Origin: Hydrogenophilales bacterium 28-61-23
Lineage (GTDB): Bacteria > Pseudomonadota > Gammaproteobacteria > Burkholderiales > Thiobacillaceae
Assembly (NCBI GenBank): GCA_002281555.1
Contig: NCGJ01000001.1
Location: 265,914 to 329,913, forward strand
Reading direction: 5' to 3'
DNA length: 64,000 nucleotides
A program made the position numbers and the translations under genes. Under the pieces are notes generated by a model. That model saw nothing but the letters and a program-made list of their open reading frames with translations. It was not told the DNA's origin and searched no databases. Shown here one piece after another: positions 10,738-19,025 of the stretch (position 1 is the stretch's first letter; every line of letters starts with the position of its first letter).

Positions 10738-11580
10738 ATGCATAGCGTGGTATGTATCAAGCAGGTGCCGGACAGCGCCCAGATCCGGGTGCATCCGGTC
10801 ACCAACACCATCATGCGGCAAGGGGTGCCGGCCATCGTCAATCCCTACGACCTGTTCGCTCTGGAAGAGGCGCTGCGCCTCCGTGACCAACTCGGCGGCC
10901 GGGTGACGGTGATCAGCATGGGGCCGACCCAGGCCGAGGTGGCTTTGCGCAAGGCCCTGTCCCTGGGCGCCGACGACGCCATCCTGGTCACCGACAAGGC
11001 CTTCGCCGGCGCCGACACCCTGGCCACCAGCTATGCCCTGGCCGCCGCCATCCGCCAGATCGGCAAGGAGCTTCCCGTCGACCTGGTGTTCACCGGCAAG
11101 CAGACCATCGACGGCGACACCGCCCAGGTCGGGCCGGGCATCGCCCGGCGGATGGGCCTGCAACTGCTGACCTATGTTTCGCGCATCGTCGAGGTCGCGC
11201 CGGAGCGGCGCGAGATAGTAGTGGAGCGGCGCGCCGAGGGCGGGGTGCAGGTGCTCCAGACCCGGCTGCCCTGCCTCATCACCATGCTGGAAGACAGCAA
11301 CCGGATGCGTTTCGGCAGCCTGCCGGATGCCTTGCGTGCCGCCCGCCAGGAGGTCCGTCACTGGGACAAGACGGCGGCGGGCATCGAAGACGTGACCAAG
11401 ATCGGCCTCAAGGGCTCGCCCACCATCGTCAGCAAGGTGTTCACCCCCAGCCCGCGCGCCGAGAAGGCGGAGATGATCGCCATCGAGGACGGTAGCCCGG
11501 CCGACCTGGCGGCGGCGCTGTTGGGCCGGATCGCCGCGCGCTTTCCCGGTGTGGAAAAAGAACTCGCGCAACGGGCTTGA
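10738..11580 (+). CDS. fixA: Electron transfer flavoprotein beta subunit FixA
   Basis: A 280-residue ETF beta-type subunit of the Fix complex, the smaller flavoprotein partner of FixB. The family pattern is clear: MHSVVCIKQVPDS at the N-terminus, GRVTVISMGP, and the nucleotide-binding segment TGKQTIDGDTAQVGP. The FixABCX complex bifurcates electrons from NADH, sending one pair to quinone and one to ferredoxin or flavodoxin, as known in diazotrophs. GGGAGG lies a few bases before the ATG. It is the first of four tightly packed genes (12-bp gap to fixB, then two overlaps). Confidence 0.95.
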   Translation: MHSVVCIKQVPDSAQIRVHPVTNTIMRQGVPAIVNPYDLFALEEALRLRDQLGGRVTVISMGPTQAEVALRKALSLGADDAILVTDKAFAGADTLATSYALAAAIRQIGKELPVDLVFTGKQTIDGDTAQVGPGIARRMGLQLLTYVSRIVEVAPERREIVVERRAEGGVQVLQTRLPCLITMLEDSNRMRFGSLPDALRAARQEVRHWDKTAAGIEDVTKIGLKGSPTIVSKVFTPSPRAEKAEMIAIEDGSPADLAAALLGRIAARFPGVEKELAQRA

Positions 11581-11592
11581 GAGGAGAACGAC

Positions 11593-12702
11593 ATGAGCGA
11601 ACCGACAGCCCCCGTAAAGAAAAAGCGCAAGGTCGTCCTCGACCAACGCCTGCAAGCCTATCGCGGCGTCTGGGTCTACATCGAACACGAACGCGGCCGG
11701 GTCCATCCGGTGTCCCTGGAACTGCTGGGCGAGGGCCGCAAGCTGGCCGACACCTTGGGCGTGGAACTGGCCGGGGTGGTGATGGCCGGCGTCGATGCCG
11801 GCGCCGAGGCGCGCGGCTACTGCCAAACGGCCTTCGAGTATGGCGCCGACCTCTGTTACCTGATGCAAAGCGATGTCCTCGGCGAATACCGCAACGAGCC
11901 CTACACCCAGGGCCTCACCGACCTGGTGAACGCCTACCAGCCGGAGATCCTGCTCCTGGGCGCCACCACTCTGGGCCGCGACCTGGCCGGCAGCGTAGCC
12001 ACCACCCTCAACACAGGCCTCACCGCCGACTGCACCGAACTGGCCATCGACCCGGACGACCGGAGTTTGTTATCCACCCGGCCCACCTTCGGCGGTAGCC
12101 TGTTGTGCACCATCGTCACCCTAAACTACCGGCCCCAAATGGCCACCGTGCGGCCCCGTGTGATGGCCATGCCGGAGTCGCAACCGGGCCGCACTGGGCG
12201 CATCGTCGAACATGGCCTGCTGCTGGCCGAGGCCGACATCGTCACCAAGGTGCTGGAGTTCATCGCCGACGACCGCCGCGACACGCCGCAACTGCCCTTC
12301 GCCGACATCATCGTCGCCGGCGGCCGGGGCCTGGGCAAGCCGGAGAATTTCCAGTTGATCCGGGACCTGGCCAAGGTGCTCGGCGCCGAGGTCGGCGCCT
12401 CCCGGCCGGTGGTTCAGGCCGGCTGGGTCGAGGCCGACCGCCAGGTCGGTCAGTCGGGCAAGACCGTGCGGCCCAAGCTCTACATCGCCGCTGGCATCTC
12501 CGGGGCGATCCAGCACCGGGTCGGCATGGAGGGGGCGGACTGCATCGTCGCCATCAACAACGACCCCGACGCGCCCATCTTCGAGTTCGCCCATTTCGGC
12601 ATCGTCGGCGATGTCGCCACCATCCTGCCGGCCCTCACCGAGGCCTTTTGGGTGAAGCTGAAACGGCAGGCCAGCCTGCCCCCCCAGGAGGAAGCAGCAT
12701 GA
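11593..12702 (+). CDS. fixB: Electron transfer flavoprotein alpha subunit FixB
   Basis: A 369-residue ETF alpha-type subunit. The N-terminal domain has [17 protein letters not shown]. The C-terminal FAD domain has the typical [13 protein letters not shown], the SRPVVQAGW segment, [19 protein letters not shown] and [11 protein letters not shown]. It would carry the bifurcating flavin together with FixA. AGGAG precedes the ATG. The N-terminus has a short Lys-rich extension ([13 protein letters not shown]) that is longer than in housekeeping ETF. The stop overlaps the fixC start (ATGA), which suggests coupled translation. Confidence 0.95.
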   Translation: MSEPTAPVKKKRKVVLDQRLQAYRGVWVYIEHERGRVHPVSLELLGEGRKLADTLGVELAGVVMAGVDAGAEARGYCQTAFEYGADLCYLMQSDVLGEYRNEPYTQGLTDLVNAYQPEILLLGATTLGRDLAGSVATTLNTGLTADCTELAIDPDDRSLLSTRPTFGGSLLCTIVTLNYRPQMATVRPRVMAMPESQPGRTGRIVEHGLLLAEADIVTKVLEFIADDRRDTPQLPFADIIVAGGRGLGKPENFQLIRDLAKVLGAEVGASRPVVQAGWVEADRQVGQSGKTVRPKLYIAAGISGAIQHRVGMEGADCIVAINNDPDAPIFEFAHFGIVGDVATILPALTEAFWVKLKRQASLPPQEEAA

Positions 12703-14000
12703 TCGAACGTTTCGACGCCATCGTCGTCGGCGCCGGCCCGGCTGGCAACGCCGCCACCTACACCCTGGCCAAATCCGGCCTGCATGTCTTGCAGATCGAG
12801 CGCGGTGAGACCGCCGGGGCCAAGAACGTCCAGGGCGCAATCCTTTACGCCGACGCCCTGGAACGGCTGATCCCTGAGTTTCGCGACGAGGCCCCGCTGG
12901 AGCGCCACATCATCGAGCAGCGCATGTGGGTGATGGACGACGAGTCCTACATCGGCACCCACTTCCGCTCCGACGAATTCAACAAGCCGCCCCACAACCG
13001 CTACACCATCATCCGGGCCAAGTTCGACAAGTGGTTCTCCAAGAAGGTGCGCGAGGCCGGCGCCCTGGTCATCAACGAGACCACGGTCACCGAACTGCTG
13101 CGCGACGACCGCGGCAAGGTGATTGGCGTGCGCACCGACCGGGCCGGCGGCGACCTCCACGCCGACGTGGTGATCCTGGCCGACGGGGTCAACTCCACCC
13201 TGGCGCGCAAGGCCGGCTTCCGGCCCGAGATCGAGCCGAAACACGTCGCCCTGGCGGTGAAGGAAATCCACTTCATGCCCAGGGATACCATCGAGAGCCG
13301 CTTCAACATCCACAAGGGCGAAGGCGTGGTGATCGAGATGCTGGGCAAGATCACCCAGGGCATGATGGGCACCGGTTTCCTCTACACCAACGGCGACTCA
13401 GTCAGCATCGGCATCGGCTGCATGCTGTCCGACCTGATGGCCCAGAAGACCACGCCCTACGAATTGCTGGAGCGGATGAAGGCGCACCCGTCGATCCGGC
13501 CATTGATCCAGGGCGGCGAGATGAAGGAATACGCCGCCCACCTGATCCCCGAGGGCGGCTACCACGCCATCCCGCAGGTGTTCGGCGACGGCTGGCTGAT
13601 CGCCGGCGACTCGGGCATGTTCGTCAACGCGGTGCATCGGGAAGGCTCCAACCTGGCCATGACCACCGGCCGCATCGCCGCCGAGACCGTGGCCGAGCTG
13701 TTCAAGGCCGGCCAGCCCATGACTGCGGCCAACCTAGCAGAGTACCGGCGTCGGCTGGACGACAGCTTCGTGATGAAGGATCTGATGAAGTACAAGGACC
13801 TGCCGGACATCTTCCACGCCAACAAACAGTTCCTCACCACCTATCCGGAACTACTCAACCGCTCCGCCTACACCATGCTCCGGGTGGACGGCGTCGACAA
13901 GCTCAGCAAGGAGCGGGAGATCTTCGCCGATTTCCGCGACAAACGCAGCCTGTTCGGCCTGCTCGGCGATGCGTTCAAACTATGGAGGGCGTTCCGGTGA
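12699..14000 (+). CDS. fixC: FixC flavoprotein (ETF-quinone oxidoreductase type)
   Basis: A 433-residue FAD-dependent oxidoreductase. The dinucleotide-binding motif [17 protein letters not shown] lies at the N-terminus (residues 8-24). [19 protein letters not shown], near residue 310, is the second FAD contact seen in FixC and ETF-QO proteins. It passes electrons from FixAB to quinone. AGGAGG lies 7 bp before the start. The chosen ATG overlaps the fixB stop; upstream sequence in this frame lies inside fixB. Its stop overlaps the fixX start. Confidence 0.95.
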   Translation: MIERFDAIVVGAGPAGNAATYTLAKSGLHVLQIERGETAGAKNVQGAILYADALERLIPEFRDEAPLERHIIEQRMWVMDDESYIGTHFRSDEFNKPPHNRYTIIRAKFDKWFSKKVREAGALVINETTVTELLRDDRGKVIGVRTDRAGGDLHADVVILADGVNSTLARKAGFRPEIEPKHVALAVKEIHFMPRDTIESRFNIHKGEGVVIEMLGKITQGMMGTGFLYTNGDSVSIGIGCMLSDLMAQKTTPYELLERMKAHPSIRPLIQGGEMKEYAAHLIPEGGYHAIPQVFGDGWLIAGDSGMFVNAVHREGSNLAMTTGRIAAETVAELFKAGQPMTAANLAEYRRRLDDSFVMKDLMKYKDLPDIFHANKQFLTTYPELLNRSAYTMLRVDGVDKLSKEREIFADFRDKRSLFGLLGDAFKLWRAFR

Positions 14001-14287
14001 GCCACGTCAACATCGAGGAAAAACTGTTCCAGAACCGTTATCTGGTGGACGCCGAACGGCCCCACATCCGCATCCGTCAGCCGTCGCTGTGCGAGAAGAA
14101 GTGCGCGGATCAGCAATGCGCGGTCTGTTGTCCAGCCGGTTGCTTTACCCGGGAGGGCCGCAAGGTGACCCTGATCACCGACGGCTGCCTGGAGTGCGGC
14201 ACCTGCCGCATCGTCTGCAATGTCCATCGCAACCTGGACTGGGAATATCCGCGTGGCGGCTACGGCATTCAGTTCAAGTTCGGTTGA
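13997..14287 (+). CDS. fixX: Ferredoxin-like protein FixX
   Basis: A 96-residue iron-sulphur protein that completes the Fix complex. Its GTG start overlaps the fixC stop. Cys residues lie in [19 protein letters not shown] and in [16 protein letters not shown], the latter a C-x2-C-x2-C-x3-C cluster motif as in FixX and the ETF-QO C-terminus. The ending [15 protein letters not shown] is also typical. It probably connects FixC to the quinone pool. No nif, fdx or nifA gene follows: the downstream 680 bp hold only gene remnants. Confidence 0.95.
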   Translation: MSHVNIEEKLFQNRYLVDAERPHIRIRQPSLCEKKCADQQCAVCCPAGCFTREGRKVTLITDGCLECGTCRIVCNVHRNLDWEYPRGGYGIQFKFG

Positions 14288-14968
14288 ACATGCGTCAGGA
14301 ATGGGTGGGGAATGCATTTCTGTGATTGGCCTCCAGGGACGGCTGTAGGTAACGGCCGCCTGCCATACCTTGCGCGCCATCGTATTCGACTGTCTGCACC
14401 AACCGGAACGCGCACTGGCAGCTTAACCGAGGCCTTTCGTGCCGGTACGGGCGATGTCCGGAGCGCCTGCGGCATTTCGTGGATTCTCGGCCAGTAAGGG
14501 CGTTGGCAGGACGCAGAGGCTTGGCTGGTATGTGCATTCGAAATTGCTGGCCGACATCTGGTTCAACCTGGGTTACGCCCGGAAAAAGTCCGGCAACCTG
14601 CAAGATGCTCTAGAAGCATTCCACCGCGCTACCGAGGTTTATCCCGATCACTGTCTTGCCTAGTATGGCCGGGGATTGCTCATGTCCGCATGTGCGATCA
14701 CGCCACTGCTGCGATGGCTTTGAGCAGGGCCGCCAAGTTGAAGCAGATGAACGGCAAAATCTGATACACCCCGGGCATGGCATCGCTGCAACGTGCCCGA
14801 CAGGGTCAGGGCGGTAGTCGAGCATTGCGTAGTTACCGCCCCGCCGTTGCCTGCCGTCTGGTTAAAGATACCGTCCGATCTGACCTGATACCTCTGGTCG
14901 CCCATCAACGGGAGCGGAAATGAGAGGGCGAGACACCCCGAGGTTCAGCGGGCTGTTTCTGCCACCAG
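14288..14968. other. Gene-remnant region between fixX and secF
   Basis: About 680 bp with no intact gene. It contains a TPR-like remnant (14535-14663, described separately). A short minus-strand frame near 14700-14790, ending in the hydrophobic PFICFNLAALLKAIAAVA, looks like the tail of a lost protein. Other open frames are unrecognisable. It may be the scar of past insertions and deletions. Confidence 0.5.
14535..14663 (+). pseudogene. Remnant of a TPR-repeat protein
   Basis: The frame reads LLADIWFNLGYARKKSGNL, followed by a helix LQDALEAFHRATEVYPDH and a stop. This is one good tetratricopeptide repeat (W..LGY......A...F.RA....P). No second repeat and no credible start are present, so it appears to be a fragment of a larger gene. 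Confidence 0.5.
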
Positions 14969-15901
14969 TCAAACCATGGCGCCGGATTCTGGTTTCACCG
15001 CTTTGACGAAGTCCGCCTGGGTTACCCCCAGGTAGTAAACAATGGGGCTTGCCACCAGCACCGAAGAGTAAATGCCGAACAGGATGCCTATGGTCAGCGC
15101 CAGAGCGAAATAGTGCAGCGCGGGACCGCCGAGAAACAGCATCGACAACACCATCAGTTGCGTCATGGCGTGGGTGATGACGGTGCGCGACATGGTGGTG
15201 GTAATGGCGCTATCGATGATTTCGGCGGTCTCCGTCTGGCGCATCTTGCGGAAGTTTTCCCGGATACGGTCGAACACGATGACCGACTCGTTGACCGAAT
15301 AACCGAGGATGGCCAGGATGCCGGCCAGCACGGTGAGGTTGAATTCCCAGCCGAAAAAGGCGAAGCAGCCCAGGATGATGACCACGTCGTGCATATTGGC
15401 GACGATGCCGGCCAGCGCGAACTTCCACTGAAAGCGCAGGGTCAGGTAGCCCATGATGCCGAGGCACACCACCAGCAGAGCCAGCGCGCCGTTTTCGTAA
15501 AGCTCGTTGCCGACTTGCGGGCCAACGTAATCTAGCCGTTTCAGTTCAGCCCCCGCGTTATGGGTCTTGAGCACTGCCATGACGCGTTCGCTCACCTGTG
15601 GGCCGGTCAACCCCGCCTTGTTGGGCACGCGGATCAGCACCGTCCGGGATGAACCATAACTCTGCACACTGAGTTCACTGAAACTGGTTTTCTCCAGCAC
15701 CGTCCGGACCTGATCGATCTGGACGGTGTTGGGGTAGGCCACCTCCAGCATAGCCCCGCCGGTGAAGTCGACGCCCAGGTTCAATCCCTTGCCAGCCAAG
15801 GCCCACACGGCGAGGAGAAAGGTCGCCAGGGAAATGAAAGTGGTTACGCGTCCATAGCGCATGAACGGAATGCTTTTGCGTAACTTGAACAATTCAATCA
15901 T
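14969..15901 (-). CDS. secF: Protein translocase subunit SecF (separate from a full secD)
   Basis: A 310-residue inner-membrane protein of the SecDF accessory complex, which uses the proton motive force to help proteins leave the Sec channel. The periplasmic domain entry GVDFTGG, the ILGYSVNESVIVFDRIRENFR segment and six membrane helices match SecF. Its length is normal. AAGGGG precedes the ATG. In most bacteria secF directly follows a full-length secD (about 620 residues) and yajC. Here the only upstream partner is a 113-residue SecD-like protein. This is therefore probably a second, atypical SecF rather than the housekeeping one, though that inference depends on the rest of the genome. Confidence 0.9.
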   Translation of the reverse strand: MIELFKLRKSIPFMRYGRVTTFISLATFLLAVWALAGKGLNLGVDFTGGAMLEVAYPNTVQIDQVRTVLEKTSFSELSVQSYGSSRTVLIRVPNKAGLTGPQVSERVMAVLKTHNAGAELKRLDYVGPQVGNELYENGALALLVVCLGIMGYLTLRFQWKFALAGIVANMHDVVIILGCFAFFGWEFNLTVLAGILAILGYSVNESVIVFDRIRENFRKMRQTETAEIIDSAITTTMSRTVITHAMTQLMVLSMLFLGGPALHYFALALTIGILFGIYSSVLVASPIVYYLGVTQADFVKAVKPESGAMV

Positions 15902-15937
15902 CTGAGCCCCTTTCCGGGCGTGCGTGGCGGAGCAAGT

Positions 15938-16279
15938 TCAAGGTAACGGTGTTGGCACAGGCGACACCGCATCCGGCATCAGCGTACAAGAGGAACCCAG
16001 GGCGCTTTGCAGGACACTCATGGCACTGTCACGGGTAGCGGCATCGGCAACGCGCACGGTCACGCCGCCCCGATCCAGTACCACCCGGCGTGCTTCGATA
16101 CCGGCGTGCATGAGTGCGGTTTCCACCTGATGCATGAGCTGGAGGTTTATTTCGCCCGCACCGATGGATGGCGTCACCCGAACGTAGGGCTCCGAACCCG
16201 ATAACACAGGCCAGGCGCGCAAAGCGGTGGTCAGCAAAACGCCGATGACCACCAGACTCAATATGGATTTGGTTGTCAT
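15938..16279 (-). CDS. Miniature SecD-like protein (N-terminal portion only)
   Basis: This 113-residue protein starts 7 bp after AAGGAG. It has one N-terminal membrane helix (ILSLVVIGVLLTTAL), then PYVRVTPSIGAGEIN, LMHQVETALMHAGIE and VTVRVADAATRDSAMSVLQSALG. This matches the first part of SecD, where a helix is followed by a residue-80 type segment and the phrase LQ-x-ALG. It then ends in a Pro-rich tail. No SecD sequence follows in any frame before secF, 36 bp on. A designed-looking short form, or a truncated secD still being translated, are both possible. Confidence 0.6.
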   Translation of the reverse strand: MTTKSILSLVVIGVLLTTALRAWPVLSGSEPYVRVTPSIGAGEINLQLMHQVETALMHAGIEARRVVLDRGGVTVRVADAATRDSAMSVLQSALGSSCTLMPDAVSPVPTPLP

Positions 16280-16437
16280 GTTTTCTCCTTTCCAGATATC
16301 CGGCAGCACCAATAACCCGTTGAAACCTGCGCGGAAGGCAGTGGCGAGAATAGGGATCGGCACGCAAAAACAGCGCTAAGAAACAGCGCTGTGGCGTAAA
16401 TTTTGAGTAAAGAAAACGCCTCGGAAGCGCTGCGGAT

Positions 16438-16986
16438 TCACTCGAACCACGCTGACGACAGCGGCCAGGCATCGAACAATCGCTTGACCGCCGGCGCATC
16501 GCCACACTGCTGCAAACGTCCACGAAAGCGTCTGTTGGCGAACATTTGCGTCGCTTCGGCCAGGATTCTCAGGTGTTCATCGGTGGCTTCCTTCGGCACC
16601 AACAGGACCAGGATATGTGTCACCGGTTCGCCATCCGGGGCGTCGAACGGAATCGGCGACCTGGGGCGCAGGTAGGCCGCCAGTATCCGGTCCAGGTTCT
16701 TGACGCGGGCGTGCGGGATGGCAACGCCTTGTCCAAGACCGGTGGAGCCAAGCTGTTCGCGGCGGGAGAGGCCGAGGGAAATGCTTTCGCGCGGAAGCGC
16801 ATGCGCCAGCTCCATGTGTCGACCAATGGCATCGAGCAGTTCGGCCTTGCTCGCTACATCGACATCCAGATGGATGTCTTCCGGGCGCAAGTAACCTGTG
16901 ATTGTCGTGTTCAAGGTACTTGCCCGCCATGCGTTGATGAATAGGCCAGGTTTCATCATGGTCAACGGATTCCGGCTCGGTCTCAT
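16438..16986 (-). CDS. PtsN-like phosphotransferase IIA protein
   Basis: A IIA protein of the nitrogen-PTS (fructose/mannitol) family, about 182 residues from this start. The active His lies in GVAIPHARVKNLDR. Typical flanking parts are SISLGLSRREQLGSTGLGQG, ILVLLVPKEATDEHLRILAE and MFANRRFRGRL. The start is uncertain: ATG at 16986 lies just after the stop of a 53-residue ORF, while MMKPGLF at 16959 is equally possible. No PTS EI or HPr gene is nearby. In E. coli the IIANtr protein binds KdpD and TrkA, so a IIA protein next to the kdp genes with a shared promoter type is notable. Confidence 0.8.
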   Translation of the reverse strand: MRPSRNPLTMMKPGLFINAWRASTLNTTITGYLRPEDIHLDVDVASKAELLDAIGRHMELAHALPRESISLGLSRREQLGSTGLGQGVAIPHARVKNLDRILAAYLRPRSPIPFDAPDGEPVTHILVLLVPKEATDEHLRILAEATQMFANRRFRGRLQQCGDAPAVKRLFDAWPLSSAWFE

Positions 16987-16988
16987 GA

Positions 16989-17150
16989 TTAGGCAGCTTT
17001 CCGTAGACTGTGGCATGCGCTCAGGTGGAATCCAGATTTGCCGTAGGCAGGGGCAAGCTTCAGGGGGGCCACGTGTTCGTCGGATGCACAGGGGGTCCAG
17101 GTAGCGACCAGACGACCAGCTTCGTTCTTGATCCAGCGGATGTTCAACAT
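16989..17150 (-). CDS. Unrecognised 53-residue protein before the IIA gene
   Basis: A small ORF starting MLNIRWIKNEAGRLVATW, with GGAGG 6 bp before the ATG, the best ribosome site in the neighbourhood. It ends 2 bp from a start codon of the IIA gene, so translation may be coupled. It has two Cys residues, no membrane segment and no recognisable motif. It is the first ORF after a double KdpE-type site. I do not recognise the family. Confidence 0.55.
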   Translation of the reverse strand: MLNIRWIKNEAGRLVATWTPCASDEHVAPLKLAPAYGKSGFHLSACHSLRKAA

Positions 17151-17222
17151 GTTGCACCTCCATCAATCAATCCATGTCACGGACGAGATTCCTGTTCGCT
17201 ACAGGTTCCGCCCACAACACGA

Positions 17223-17288
17223 ATGCTAGGCAGGGCAACGTAATAATTTCGTAAAGACTTGGGAGGTGGGACATCAAAATCCGGTAAA
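17223..17288 (-). promoter_or_regulatory. Double KdpE-type site and -10 box before the IIA operon
   Basis: On the minus strand, TTTACCG-GATT-TTGATGT (17271-17288) and TTTACGA-AATT-ATTACGT (17238-17255) lie 33 bp apart, about three helical turns. Nine bases after the second comes TAGCAT (17223-17228). The first small ORF starts 72 bp later. Confidence 0.55.
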
Positions 17289-17478
17289 GATCGGACACAT
17301 TTGAGCTTGGCGCCTGCTGCCGGCCGCTTTTGGCCTCGACGCGTGCCAACAGTCTGGGCACTGGCGGAACGAGGTAACGCGCAGTTCGGTGTAGGCCATC
17401 GCGTGATGCCCTGCGCTTGGAAGATTCGACTGAATCAGGCTAATAGGTCTCGGCCCGCGCGTTTGGCCCTATGTGAAC

Positions 17479-17503
17479 TGCGCGGCGGCAAAACCGCCGC
17501 GCA
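17479..17503 (-). terminator. Strong hairpin after the porin gene
   Basis: TGCGCGGCGG and CCGCCGCGCA pair perfectly over 10 bp around a 5-base loop, starting a few bases after the porin stop. A T-run is lacking. It likely ends or protects the kdp-porin transcript. Confidence 0.55.
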
Positions 17504-17508
17504 TTGGG

Positions 17509-18297
17509 TCAGAACGTCTTGGAGAAGGAGACTGCGAACACACCCTTGCCGACGTTTTCGCCATCCCAGTTTCCATAGGCTGCTGTCTTGGCATTGGTGT
17601 CGGAATAGGCGGCAGTGACGGTGCCAAAACCGACATCCTTGGTCACGCCGACGTTCCAATCGGAGTAGGAAGCCAGGTTGAAATCGTCATGTTTGACTTT
17701 CTGGTGACCGATATGCCCGAGCAGGCCCCAGCCATTGCCCAGATCGTGGGTGGCATTCAGTTCGAGGTAGTTGCTGCCGGAGGTTTTTGCATTCGCAGCC
17801 CCAGTCCAGCCAATGAAATAGTCGGAGACCACATGGCTGTACTTCAAGGTCAGCATTTTCCAGGTGCCGGCGACATAGACTTCGGTGGTATCCGGTGTGG
17901 CTACGCCGGCAATCTTGTCGCCAGGGTAGTAGTAGTGAATCAGGCCAACGTCATAGCCCACATCGCCCACGGCGCCCTTGTAGCCGCCGTATAAATCCAG
18001 TTCCAGATTGCTATTATTTTTGTAAGCATCGCCGGCTGTGCCAGTGCCGTACGTTTCCACCCATTTCTGGTTAGATAACCAGACGCCAGCGTAGAAGCCG
18101 CTGGTATGGCTGTAATCAACGCCGCCAGAAATGGCCGGGTCATGCTGGGTCTGTGTCACACCGCGGAAAATGTAATCGGAGGTCACGCCGACGTTGAAGG
18201 CCACGCTATGGGGACTCTCCGCGGCCAGTGCCGGCAGCGCAGACAGGGCTGCGATCAGGATGAGGGGGCGGAACGGGGTTGCATGTGACTTTTTCAT
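17509..18297 (-). CDS. TorF-family putative outer-membrane porin
   Basis: A 262-residue protein with a signal peptide (cleavage after ALPALAA). The body is rich in alternating aromatic and polar strands and ends in FSKTF, a C-terminal Phe as needed for insertion by BamA. FNVGVTSDYIFRGVTQT is the hallmark of the TorF/Gcw_chp porin family. The substrate is unknown. It follows kdpC and a 41-residue ORF on the same strand, with start and stop overlapping, so it is probably part of the kdp operon and may let potassium cross the outer membrane. That role is an inference from position only. Confidence 0.8.
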   Translation of the reverse strand: MKKSHATPFRPLILIAALSALPALAAESPHSVAFNVGVTSDYIFRGVTQTQHDPAISGGVDYSHTSGFYAGVWLSNQKWVETYGTGTAGDAYKNNSNLELDLYGGYKGAVGDVGYDVGLIHYYYPGDKIAGVATPDTTEVYVAGTWKMLTLKYSHVVSDYFIGWTGAANAKTSGSNYLELNATHDLGNGWGLLGHIGHQKVKHDDFNLASYSDWNVGVTKDVGFGTVTAAYSDTNAKTAAYGNWDGENVGKGVFAVSFSKTF

Positions 18298-18419
18298 TGC
18301 TTTGATTTCCTTATATGTTTCGAGGGGGACTTGCTGTCCGGATAGCTCACGATCACCCAGGCCAATACAAACGGCAGTACCAGTGCGGCGAAAGCCATCA
18401 GGATGTTGAGGATTTCCAT
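18294..18419 (-). CDS. 41-residue single-helix membrane protein between kdpC and the porin
   Basis: It starts MEILNILMAFAALVPP and continues FVLAWVIVSY, which gives one membrane helix, then a Lys/Ser-rich tail. The ATG lies 5 bp after the kdpC stop, and the stop overlaps the porin ATG (ATGA), so translation may be coupled throughout. No strong ribosome site of its own is present. I do not recognise it. Similar in size to KdpF but not in sequence, it may be a small accessory subunit. It may also simply serve to couple translation. Confidence 0.5.
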   Translation of the reverse strand: MEILNILMAFAALVLPFVLAWVIVSYPDSKSPSKHIRKSKQ

Positions 18420-18424
18420 GTGGC

Positions 18425-19003
18425 TCAGGGCTTGGCCGGATGGTCCAGGGCCAGGTTCAGGGGCAGCACGTTGACCCGGGGCTCGCCCAGCACGCCGAGT
18501 TGGCGCTCTTGCGTATGGGCCGCGATGAGCTTGGTCACCTCAGCCTCGCTGAGACCGCGCAGGCGTGCGACACGTGGCGCCTGCCAGGCGGCGGCGGCGG
18601 GGCTGATGTGCGGGTCGAGGCCGCTGCCGGAGGCGGTGACCAGATCGACCGGAATCGGCGCGGTCTGGCTCGGGTCGGCGGCTTTCAGGGCGGCGATGCG
18701 GCCTTTGACCGCGTCTTCCAGCGCCGGATTCAGCGGGCCCTGATTGCTGCCGCTGGAGGCGGCGGCGTTGTAGGGCACCGGGCCGGTGGCCGAGGGACGG
18801 CCCCAGAAGTATTTCGGGTCGGTGAATTGCTGGCCGATCAGGGCCGAACCGACCACCTTGCCGTCCTGCTCGATCAGGCTGCCGTTGGCGGCGTTGGGGA
18901 ACAACCCTTGCGCGATGCCGGTGACCAGCAGGGGGTAGGCGACGCCGGTGACGACAGTCAGCCCCAACAGCATGACGAAGGCGGGTTTCAGTTCTTTCAA
19001 CAT
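18425..19003 (-). CDS. kdpC: Potassium-transporting ATPase subunit C
   Basis: A 192-residue periplasmic subunit with a single N-terminal membrane helix ([22 protein letters not shown]) that stabilises the KdpFABC pump. Family hallmarks are [24 protein letters not shown], the conserved [16 protein letters not shown], and the C-terminal [10 protein letters not shown]. Its length is normal. It follows kdpB by 22 bp. A damaged relative lies at 5502-5967, nearly identical in the shared part, which suggests a recent duplication. Confidence 0.97.
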   Translation of the reverse strand: MLKELKPAFVMLLGLTVVTGVAYPLLVTGIAQGLFPNAANGSLIEQDGKVVGSALIGQQFTDPKYFWGRPSATGPVPYNAAASSGSNQGPLNPALEDAVKGRIAALKAADPSQTAPIPVDLVTASGSGLDPHISPAAAAWQAPRVARLRGLSEAEVTKLIAAHTQERQLGVLGEPRVNVLPLNLALDHPAKP

Positions 19004-19025
19004 GATTTTCTCCAGGGGGTTTTCA

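Noticed and set aside
14660..14908. An 82-codon minus-strand frame between fixX and secF
   Set aside because: No recognisable family, no ribosome site, and it lies in a stretch of remnants.
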